Part shown: piece by piece, positions 28,286 through 39,300 of the stretch | How the letters are laid out: each line of letters opens with the position of its first letter | How positions within the stretch are numbered: position 1 is the first letter of the stretch | NCBI GenBank assembly: GCA_021323165.1 | Contig: JAJTCJ010000032.1 | Location: 1-53,324 of the forward strand | Direction of reading: 5' to 3' | Origin: Bacteroidota bacterium | GTDB lineage: Bacteria; Bacteroidota; Bacteroidia; 2-12-FULL-35-15 | Length of the DNA: 53,324 bases | Translations under genes and position numbers: made by a program | The notes under the pieces: generated by a model | The model's database searches: none | Seen by the model: only the letters and a program-made list of their open reading frames with translations | What the model was told of the DNA's origin: nothing

Positions 28286-28533
28286 TTTGTGCTGGTCATT
28301 TCGAGTGTTTTTTCTTTGGAAAAAATATCTGGAAAGTGTCCGCTTTGGATGATAGCTCACAACAAAGTCATAACTTCAATCATAAAAACATCCTATAAAT
28401 CTTCGTACTTATTTAAATACACAGCTTTGCTTTTAATCATAAAAATCTTAAAGGTCTGCGTTCCATTCTCAAACAGTATGGCTTAAAAATTCCTAAACGA
28501 GAAAGGAGAACTTTTGTTTATGTAAGATGGAAA
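28286..28533. other. Intergenic stretch without a recognised gene
   Basis: The stretch between the cyclase gene and the terminator contains a 65-codon open frame (28289-28486, plus strand) with no signal, domain or family likeness, and otherwise AT-rich sequence. Two imperfect copies of an AATCATAAAAA word lie at about 28378 and 28436. I see nothing functional. Confidence 0.55.
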
Positions 28534-28568
28534 TAAAAAATCCCCTGAATTTCTTCAGAGGATCTTTC
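28534..28568 (-). terminator. Rho-independent terminator after the GIN/barrel gene
   Basis: In the minus-strand transcript GATCCTCTGAA pairs with TTCAGGGGATT over a GAAA tetraloop, using two G-U pairs, and a T6 run follows. On the plus strand the wobble pairs become mismatches, so it favours the minus direction. Confidence 0.75.
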
Positions 28569-28599
28569 AATTAAACTAAACTAAACCAAAACCAATAAT

Positions 28600-30051
28600 T
28601 TACATTGTCCAGCAGATTCCCAATCCTACAGGATAAACCTGTGGCCCCTGATCTTTCTTAAATAATCTGCTTAAGCCATAACTAGCATATACTGTAACAT
28701 TGTTATATCCTATGCGTGCGATTAAATTCATATTGAAAGGTTCAAGATTAAAATCATCACGTTGTTTGATCTTGTAATGTTTATCGTTGATGTCATATTT
28801 TTGTTTTGTCACTGCGTGAATTCTGTACGCGAATTCGATACCACCGGCTATATGGAAATTTTTATGAGGATCTTTGCTTGTGTTGATCTCAAGCATTAAT
28901 GGAGCTCTCAGGTAGCTGACATTCAATTTGTTCTTCTTGTAAGTAATAGAGTCATTGGTTGCCCAGATATAACTCGAGTCAGATTGGATGGTAACGTTAT
29001 TTGCAAAAGAGTAATGATTGAAATTGAAACCCAATCCGGTTACAAGGTTGATATAATTTTTGTACAGGTGAAAGTCTTTTTCGAATAAGTTTAATCCAAA
29101 CTGGAATGATTTAGCGTAATCAAGTTCAAGGAAACTTGCACTGGCAGGAAGATCCAGGCTGTTCTTAAAATCCATTAATCCGTTCGAGCCGAATTCGATG
29201 CCGTTCCAGTGTTTGAATTCCGCATTGTAATCATGGATAGAATCTTTGGCAGAGATCACTTCTTTATTTCTCTTACTGTCCTCATCACCAATGATCATAT
29301 ATTTTTTTCCTCCCAATCGGATCTTTGTTGTATCGCTTGCGGTTTCATCACCGGTGCCACTCTGGCTTTCACGAACTGAACCTGCTCCGCTGATGTTTAC
29401 ATTTCTGTCTGTTGGATTTCCTTTGTAGATGATATCTCCTGCTCCCGAAACATCTGCATCAATGCTTTGTTTTGCGGATACTTTCGCGCTGCCGGCTCCG
29501 GAAGCTTTTACTTTGGTTTTGTCTGATTCAAGATTCGCTGCCTTTAGGTCACCTGCTCCCGAAACACTTGCGGTAAAGCTTTGTGTTGACCCTTTTAAAG
29601 TAACATCACCTGCTCCGCTGATAGTGGTTTTGATCTCATTTGCCTTTACATCAAGATTAAGATCGCCTGCACCGCTGGATTCTATTGTAAGCTTGTCGCA
29701 AACCAGCTGATTTTCTGATTTCAGGTCTGCCGCTCCGGAAATGTCCAGACTGTTGAGGGTTTTTATATTGACTGAGATCGTGATGTCCTTATCTGTTTTA
29801 ATGTTCCCTTCGCTTGAGATCAACAGAATCCCATCTTTTATTTCGGTTTTGATCTGGCTTTGAACATTTTCAGGAGCATCTACTTTTACACTGTTCGATT
29901 CACTTTGGGTCAAAATGATTTTGAAAGAGTCTCCTGCTTTTATCCCTGTGAAATCTCCGGAGGGTCTTTCCTGAGCTTGGGAAGAGAATACGGTCATGCC
30001 TATTAACATTAATGTTCCGTATAGTTTTGATGTGATTTTTTTAATATTCAT
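28600..30051 (-). CDS. Head-GIN (DUF2807) domain fused to an outer-membrane beta-barrel
   Basis: 483 residues, ATG start. The signal peptide ends near residue 26 (SSQA then QERPSG). Residues ~33-225 are a DUF2807 head-GIN domain: F.GIKAGDSFKIILTQSES, then repeated SGAGD/SGAAD turns in a right-handed beta solenoid. A linker (~226-280) is Asp/Lys-rich. Residues ~280-483 look like a PorT-type beta-barrel with alternating hydrophobic strands (FQFGLNLFEKDFHLYKNYINLVTGLGFNFNHYSF, LEINTSK, VTVYASYGLSRLF) and a final strand ending YPVGLGICWTM. The usual head-GIN protein is only the first part. The fusion suggests a surface or periplasmic solenoid tethered to its own barrel. Function is not known. Confidence 0.85.
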   Translation of the reverse strand: MNIKKITSKLYGTLMLIGMTVFSSQAQERPSGDFTGIKAGDSFKIILTQSESNSVKVDAPENVQSQIKTEIKDGILLISSEGNIKTDKDITISVNIKTLNSLDISGAADLKSENQLVCDKLTIESSGAGDLNLDVKANEIKTTISGAGDVTLKGSTQSFTASVSGAGDLKAANLESDKTKVKASGAGSAKVSAKQSIDADVSGAGDIIYKGNPTDRNVNISGAGSVRESQSGTGDETASDTTKIRLGGKKYMIIGDEDSKRNKEVISAKDSIHDYNAEFKHWNGIEFGSNGLMDFKNSLDLPASASFLELDYAKSFQFGLNLFEKDFHLYKNYINLVTGLGFNFNHYSFANNVTIQSDSSYIWATNDSITYKKNKLNVSYLRAPLMLEINTSKDPHKNFHIAGGIEFAYRIHAVTKQKYDINDKHYKIKQRDDFNLEPFNMNLIARIGYNNVTVYASYGLSRLFKKDQGPQVYPVGLGICWTM

Positions 30052-30343
30052 AATATAAGGTTTTGTTGTTTTTTTTGAATGTGACGACTGTGTATGCGGA
30101 TTAGTTACAGCCAGGTGAAAATATTTTTTAAAATACTTTTAATGCTTTAATATCCCTTAATTCATTTTTTCCGGAGTTATGTGATTTTTACTAGTTACTA
30201 ATACTGAATTTAATTGAAAAAGCAACCTTTTGCGGGCTAGTTACATCTTTTAATGAAACTAACATAATACTGTTAAAAACCTTTTCTTTCAATTTTTATA
30301 ATTCGGGTATTTATGCCATATTTGTAAGTAATTGAATTTTTGA
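30052..30343. other. Divergent intergenic region with three TAGTTAC words
   Basis: This AT-rich region separates the GIN/barrel gene from the truncated giant gene. TAGTTAC occurs at 30102-30108, 30192-30198 and 30238-30244. CATATTTG at 30317-30324 is one base from the -7 consensus. In the plus direction it has no signal peptide in any frame, and TAA (30329) and TGA (30341) stop the giant gene's frame. Confidence 0.55.
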
Positions 30344-33300
30344 TGGAATGATCCGTCTCATTGGGCTGCTGTAAGCGGAGGAGCGGGTGGTGCTTCAGTA
30401 CCGTTATCCCTGGATAATGTGTTTTTCGATTATAACTCCGTTGGGGATGCCGCATTAAGTATTTCCATTAACGGCACTGCAAAATGTAAGGATCTTATAT
30501 TTTCGGGCGAGCTTGGTACAACCGTGTTGAATGGTCCAATCAACGCTCATCTTGAAATTTTCGGTTCGTTGGCTTTTTCTGAATATTTTCATAATCAATT
30601 CTTAGGAGAAATTACATTTAAATCTACCGGCTCAGCTTCAATCGATTTCAAAACAGCTATGCCTAAAGGCAATATACGTTTTGCCGGAGCCGGTCACAGT
30701 ATATGGAATTTAAACAGTGATCTTATTCTCTCTTTCAACTCCAAAATAATAATTGAGCAGGGGCGTCTCAATGCAAATCACAAAAATATACAGGCTTTTG
30801 GGATCCAATGGTCAGGAACAGCATCAAAGATCCTGGATATTAGTGGTTCAAAAATGGTTGTTGCCCAAATGCCTGATGAAACAGGTACAGCTAACTCCCT
30901 GGTAATAAAAAATAATACGTTTGTTTATCCAAGATCTTCAGGTGGGTCAAGAACTGTAGATAGTGTTCAAACAGCTGTAGTGGCCCCTTTGTGTAATACT
31001 TCGTCAGATGGTTCTATTACTGTCACAGTATTTTCTTCAACCAGCACAGGGCCATTTGTTATTACATGGACAGGGGGATGTTGTTCTGGTGGATGTACAG
31101 GTAATCCTTTACTTGGGATTTGTAATGGTTCATATTTATTAACTGTTACGGATCAATCAGATGGAGAACAGCTTCAACAATTCGTGCAGGTTATTGCTCC
31201 AAATCCTATCGGAGCCAATTTTGTAAAAGTGCGACCAACATGTTTTGGAGATTGTAATGGAAGTATGACAGCAAACGTTGTTGTAGGAAGCGGAACTGCG
31301 CCTTATACCTATTCATGGAATACAGTTCCTCCACAACTTACACCAACTGCAAGTAATTTATGTGCAGGAACTTATATATTGACTGTCAGAGATGCAAATA
31401 ATTGTACTCAGAATTTTACTCAGATCTTAACTCAGCCTGCTGTTGTTGCTGCAAATGCTTCAGGTACAAATCTTACCTGTAATGGGGTTTGCAATGGAAC
31501 AGCTACCAGTGCTGCTACTGGTGGCAATGCTCCATTTAATTATACTTATTCCTGGACATCATCAGTTGCAAGTTTCACACCTCAATCTTCCCAAAGTATA
31601 AGCGGTTTGTGTGCAGGCACTTATTCTGTAACTGTACGAGACGATCAAATGTGCTCAGGCACCGGGACTACTATAATTACTGAACCTCCTCCATTAGTTA
31701 TTACTCCGGCTAGTACTAACATCTCCTGTAATGGAGCATGTGATGGAACTGCCGGTGTAGGAACGGTAACAGGAGGCGTGCCGCCATATACCTATACATG
31801 GAATCCTGCGACTGTATTTGGTCCGAATCTTACGAATTTATGTCCGGGTACATATTCAGTTGTAGTTGCAGATCAAAATGGCTGTACACAAACAGCTTCT
31901 TTTACTATTACTGAACCAGCGCCATTTACTGTAGCCGTAACCGGTGTGAATGAAAATTGTTTTGGTGGGAATACCGGTTCTGTAACAGCTACTGTAGCTG
32001 GTGGAACAGGCCCTTTTGATTACGCCTGGACACCGGGAACAACAACGTTAAATTCTGCTTTAACTACAAATACACTATCTTCTCAATTTGCAGGAACATA
32101 TGATGTTACAGTAACAGATGCCAATGGTTGTACAGCAACAGGCTCTTTCACTATAACGGAACCTCCTTTGCTTGTTGCAAATGCAGTTGAGACAAACATC
32201 ACTTGTTTTGGATTGTGTAATGGAAGTGTCACTTCAACACCAACAGGGGGTACTCCACCATATTCCTATGCCTGGACACCAAATTCTCCTCCGCTTACCG
32301 GTCAAGGAACTTCCACAATTACTAATCTTTGTCCTAATACGTATTCAGTTACAGTTACAGATTTTCTGGGTTGTACAAGTACACAGGTTGTTACAATAAC
32401 GCAACCCCCACAAATTACATTAAGTGTTACAAAAACAGATGTTCAATGTAATGGTGCTTGTGACGGAACAGCTTCTGCAACTGTTGGAGGCGGCACCCCG
32501 GGATATACTTTCTTATGGGCTCCCGGTAATCCAACCGGCCAGGGAACAGCCAATGTTACAGGTTTATGTCCGGGCACATATACTGTAACAGTTTCAGATG
32601 CGAACCTTTGTACAAGAACACAAACGATAACTATTACACAGCCGAATGTTCTTAACGCAACATTAACCGCAACAAGTCTTTTATGTAATGCTGATTGCAG
32701 CACTACAATTACCTCCACAGTTTCAGGTGGTACTCCGGGATATACATTTTCATGGGCACCGGGCGGACAAACAACTCCTTCTATAACTAATCAATGCGCT
32801 GGAACTTATACATTAACTGTTACAGATGCGAATGGTTGTACACGTGTAGTAACTATTGTAGTTTCACAACCTACACCATTGGTTATAATACCGAGCTCTA
32901 CCAATGTAACGTGTGCGGGATTATGCACCGGAAGCGCTACAGTTATAGCAGGTGGCGGAACTCCAGCTTATTCATACTCATGGGCTCCTACTGCCCAAAC
33001 AACGGCTTCTATTTCAAGTTTGTGTGCAGGAACTTATACTGTAACTGTAGAGGATGCGAATAGCTGTACAATGACTTCAACCGTTACTATAACAGAACCC
33101 ACTTTGTTGTTAAGTAACCCAAGTGTTGTTAGTGATCCATTGTGTTCAGGAAATTGCAATGGTTCTGTAACAGGAGCACCTTCCGGAGGAACTCCACCCT
33201 ATACAACTAACTGGTTGCCGGGCGCTTATGCCGGGGAGCCAGGCCTAACTATTACAGGTTTGTGTGCCGGTACCTATACCCTTGTAACAACAGATGCTAA

Positions 33301-36300
33301 TAGCTGTTCTTCTAATCAGTCTGTAACAATAACTCAGCCTCCGCCACTTTCGGCTCCTATAACAGGATCTACTTCCAGCTGTAATGTTTGTAACGGAACA
33401 GCAACTGTATCGCCTACAGGCGGAACTCCACCATATACTTTTGTGTGGAGTGATCCGAGTGCTCAAACGACAGCAGTAGCAACAGGTTTATGCCCGAATG
33501 TCACCTATACTGTTACCATTACTGATGCAAATGGATGTACTGCATCAGGCTCCGTAACTATTTCTCAAACTATTCAGATCACCATAACAACTTCAAACAC
33601 AACATTAAGCTGCTTTGGGGCTTGTGATGGTATTGCTACCGCGAATGCTGCAGGAGGTGCTAATCCATATACTTTTTTATGGCTTACCGTACCGGGAGGC
33701 GTTCAGGTACCAGGAGGAACTGGTCAAACAGTAACTGGTCTCTGTGCTGGTACCTATGAAGTTATTGTTTCCGATGCTAATGGTTGTCTTAACCGTGATT
33801 CGATCACTTTTACTAATCCACCTGATATTACTGTTACATCTTCACAGAATAATGCAAGCTGTGGTGGTGTTTGTGATGGAACGGCAACTATAAATGCATT
33901 AGGAGGAACAGGGGCATATACTTATTCCTGGAATACTTCACCCGTTCAAAATACTCAGAATGCCACAGGTTTGTGTGCAGGAAGTTATACAGGCACAGTA
34001 ACTGATGCAATGGGTTGCAGTGATTCAGTAGTGGTAACAATCACAGAACAAATGATAGTTGTGGATAATCCAATTATCTCAGATGCCAATTGTTTGCAAT
34101 CCGATGGATCGATAACTGTTGCTCCTACAGGAGGAAACGGGACATATTCTTATTTCTGGGGACCAGGTGTGATCACCGGGCAGGGAACTGCAACAGCAAC
34201 TAATCTACCTACGGGAAACTATACATTAACTATTACTACAGGAAGCTGTACATATAATTTCAATTACCTTATTAGCAATATTAACGGACCAACACTTTCA
34301 ATGGTTCATACCGATGTAACTTGTAATGGAGACTGTAATGGTACAGCCACCGTAACAGCCAGCGGAGGAGCGGGTGGGTTTGTTTATGACTGGTCTCCGG
34401 CAAACCCTTCGGGAGATGGAACTCCGGCTGTAACAGCATTGTGCGGTGGAATTACATATAGTTTAAGCGTAACAGATGCAGCGGGTTGTATCACATTGGA
34501 TACAGTTACTATAATTGATCCTGCTCCGGTATCCCCTAACCCGGTTGTTGTAAATGAAAGCTGCGGAGGATCTTGCAATGGGTCGATCACATTAAATCCT
34601 TCAGGTGGAGTAGGCCCTTACGCATTTTTATGGACTGGTGGCGGACAAACTACCCCATCTTTAACCGGCTTATGTGCCGGTGCTTATACAGTAACTGTAA
34701 CAGATGCAAATGGATGTGATTCAACTCTAGTGATAAATATTACGAGTCCGCCATTATTGACAGTTGCTGTAACTCCAACCAATGTTCAATGTGCCAATGC
34801 ATGCAATGGAGAGGCATTAGCGGTTGCATCAGGAGGTTCAGGCGGAGGTTACACATATGTATGGCCGAATCTTCCTCCTTCAAATATTTTGGCTCAGGTT
34901 GTTAATCTTTGTCCAGGCCCACAGATAGTTATTGTTACTGATGGCAATAATTGTACAGCAACAGATACAGTTGATATTATCGAGCCGCCACTGTTAACAA
35001 CAACAACATCTCAGGTTAATTCCAGCTGTAATGCATCATGTGATGGTATTGCAGTCGTTACTGCTGCAGGAGGAACGCCTGGTTATAATTATACATGGAC
35101 AGGCGCAGCAGGTATACCTGATAATGATACAGCTTCGGCTTTATGTCCGGCAAGTTATAATGTAACCGTCACAGACGCGAATGGTTGTACTTCTTCACCA
35201 CTTCCTATAGTTATAACTGATCCTGCCGGAATCAGCCCGGGTGTGACTTTTACAAATCCTCTTTGTAATGGTTCAGCTACAGGAACGGCTACATCCAATG
35301 CTACCGGAGGTACTTTGCCATACACTTATGACTGGAATCCCGGAACTCCTCCAGGTGATGGTTCGGCATCAGTGACCGGACTTGTTGCAGGACCTTATAG
35401 TCTTACTATTACAGATGCAATGGGTTGCTCAAATACTCAGAACTTTACACTCATAAATCCATCGATACTAAATGCAAATCCTTCAAGCACAAGCCCATTA
35501 TGTGTGAATAGCTGTAATGGATCTGCTACGGCTACGCCAATAGGTGGAACTGCGGGAGGTTATAGCTTTTCATGGTCTCCAGGTGGTGCAATTACACAAA
35601 CAGCAACAGGTTTGTGTCCGAATGTATATACTGTTATAGTTGCAGATATTAACGGTTGTAGAGATACTGCAAGTATTGCGGTTGTAAATCCAGCCGGCAT
35701 AGACGTAGCCGTTTCTAGTACGCCTTCATCATGTGGTGTATGTGACGGAACAATATCTCTTACTCCTTTAACAGGGATTCCATCTTATTCATATTTATGG
35801 TCACCTGCTCCTACAATTGGGCAGGGAACAGCTAACGCCTCATCTGTTTGTGCAGACTTATATAATGTAACCGTTACGGATGGTAATGGTTGTGATTCTA
35901 CTTTCGCAATTGCTTTAAGTGATGCCGGAGGGGTAACAAGTGAAATTGTAACAGAGAATGATGCAACATGTAATGGACTTTGCAATGGATCAGGTTCATT
36001 GATCCCTGTTGGAGGTACTCCGCCATTTATATATGAATGGACTGACTCGGTTCCGACTATGAATGACAGTGCATTTAATTTATGTGCAGGAGTTTATTTT
36101 GTTGAGATCATAGATTCCAATTCTTGTGTTCATTTCAGCCAGGTTAATATTAATGAACCCGCTCCGATCCAGACTGCCGCAGCTATTACAAATGCAGTCT
36201 GCAGTAATGTTTGTACAGGTGTGATATCACTTACCACTTCCGGTGGAACGGGTGCTTACAATTATTTATGGGCTCCGGGAAATCCTGTAGGTCAGGGGAC

Positions 36301-39300
36301 ATCTACTATAACAGGTTTGTGTCCGGGAACCTATACCGTTACAATTACTGATATTAATTCTTGTACGCTTACCTCCACATTTACGATTATACAATCAACC
36401 CCATTAACTGCAGCAATAGGTGCAACTAATATTTCATGTTCTTCTGTTTGTTCAGGTGTTGCTTCTGTGAATGTTCTTACAGGTACAGCACCTTATTTAT
36501 TTCAATGGAATGATCCGTCCGGACAGGTTAACGATACTGCAACATCTTTATGTGCGGGTTCTTATACTGTTTCGATCACTGATTCAATGGGTTGTATAAT
36601 TACGCTTGATACAACTATTACTGCAACTCCCGCTGTTAATGCAAACGCTGCAATCACTAATGCAGCCTGCGGACTTTGTGATGGTTCTGCAATATTGGCT
36701 CCTACAGGGGGAACTGCTCCTTATTCATATTTATGGAGTAATGGAGATACAGGAACTTCCTCCTCAAATTTATGCGCTGGATTATATTCAGTTAATATCA
36801 CAGACGCTTCCGGATGTACAAATAATTATTCCATACCGGTAAGCAATACAGGAGGTCCGACAAGTGTTACGATCACTTCAACAAATATTACTTGTGGCGG
36901 AAGCTGTAATGGTTCGGTAACCGGAGCAACTCCTGTTGGCGGAACAGCACCATATTCATATTTATGGTTAGGCGCAGGCGGACAAACAACACCAACCATT
37001 TCAGGTTTATGTTCCGGAGTACATTATTTAGAAGTAACCGATTCAAATAATTGTTCAGTGATCGATTCGGTTACCATTACACAACCGACACCAATCAATG
37101 CAAACCAATTAATAACTGCAGCGACATGTGGTGTATCGAACGGAGCAGTTACACTTTCTCCAAGCGGTGGAACAGGATCATATACTTATGTATGGTCTAA
37201 CGGCTTGCCGGCAACTGCATCTCAAAGCGGATTAGCAGCTGGTGTATATTCAGTTCAGATATCAGATGGTGCAGGATGTATGATCAATGTTGTTATAACT
37301 ATCAATAATCAGAATGCTCCATCACTGACAACTTCAGTTACCAATGTAACATGTGAAGGATTATGTAACGGAACTGCAACAGTAATTGCAACTGGAGGTG
37401 CTGCTCCTTATCAGTATACCTGGAACGATGTTCTTACTCAAATAACCCCGACTGCGGATTCTCTTTGTGCAGGTGCTTATGCTGTTGAGGTGGAAGGAAC
37501 AGATGGTTGTATCGCAGTGACTAACGTTATAATTACTGAACCTTCTGCTATTAGCTTCAGCGCTGCAAATACAATTAACCCTTTATGTGGTGGTGACAGC
37601 ACAGGAATGATAACAGTTATTCCTTCAGGCGGAACATTACCTTATACATATAACTGGATGCCTGGAAATACAACAGGTGACACCTTGTTCAATGTTCCGG
37701 CAAATACATATGTGGTAACATTAACAGATGGAAATGGTTGTCTGGATTCACAAACAGTTGTGATCACAGAACCCACACCACTTGTCATCAGCAATACATT
37801 TACAAGCCCTACTTGTAACAATGCAATTAACGGTACAATAGATATTACAATTAGTGGAGGCGCACTTCCTTATACTTTTGCATGGATAGGTTCTACTGCA
37901 ACAACTGAAGATCTTACAGGTCTTGCACCGGGAATATATATTGTTAATGTTACTGATGCAAATGGTTGTACAATAGCTGACACGATCGATTTGTTGCCAG
38001 TACAGTCAATTACAGTATTTGCAGGGAACGATACTACATTCTGTCAGAATACATCTGTAACACTTAATGCAGTAAGTGCAACTGCTGTTTCATATCAATG
38101 GTTCGAAGTGTCGGGTCCATTACTCGGAACATCATCATCGCTTACACTTACACCTCCGATAGGAATAAGCAGCTATTATGTGATAGTAGATAACGGAAGC
38201 GGATGCCAGGATAATGATACAATCACAATAAATTCCCCTTCTGCAATTTCAATAAATGCAGTGATCACAAATGCCGCATGTAATATGTGTGATGGTTTGG
38301 CGATCCTTGCTCCGACAGGTGGAACACCACCATATACTTATTTATGGAGCAATGGAGATGCCGGAACAACAGCTACAAATCTATGTGCAGGTTTATATAA
38401 TGTAAATCTGACGGACAGTGCAGGATGTTCAACAACGTTTGCTGTTCCGGTAAGTAATACAAGTGGTCCTACAAGTCTGGCATTTACTTCAACCAACATT
38501 GGTTGTAATGGTGGCACAACCGGAGCTGTTACTTCTGTAACACCAACAGGAGGTATTGCACCATATTCTTATTTCTGGATCACGGGTCAACAAACTACTC
38601 AAACTCTTTCAGGATTGGATGCAGGAGTTTATTTTGTCCAGGTAACAGATTCAAGCGGATGTTCAATTGTTGATTCAGTAACAATAACTGAAGTGTTGCC
38701 GATCCAAACCAATCCTGTAATTACTGCTCCCGGTTGCGGTGTTTCTAACGGAGCTATAACTCTTAATCCAACAGGTGGAACCGGACCTTATTCTTATGTG
38801 TGGTCAGGAGGATTACCAGCTTCGGCATCTCAGACAAACTTAGGAGCAGGTATTTATACAGTTACTATTACTGATAACGGAACAGGTTGTTCTCTGCCTG
38901 TTGTCATTCCTTTAAGCAGTCAGAATGCCCCTGCTCTTACAATGTCATCAACTAACCTGAGCTGTAATGGAATTTGTAACGGTACTGCAACAGTTGTTGC
39001 TACAGGAACTGCAGCTCCTTACAGTTTTGTATGGAATGATCCTGCCTCGCAAAATACTGCAACTGCAACCGGATTATGTGAAGGAACTTATGCTGTTACA
39101 GCAACCGGAACAAATGGTTGTATTGCGGCAGGAATGATAACATTAACCGAACCGCCTGCGATCGACTTTAGTGTTGCAAGCACATCAGAACCTTTATGTA
39201 ATGGCGATGCAAATGGTATGATCACTGTGATTCCTTCGGGAGGAACTTTACCTTATACTTATAACTGGTCACCGGTTGGCGGCACAGGTGATACATTGGT

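Noticed and set aside
28289..28486. 65-codon plus-strand open frame
   Set aside because: No signal, motif, conserved start context or family likeness; it lies in AT-rich intergenic sequence.
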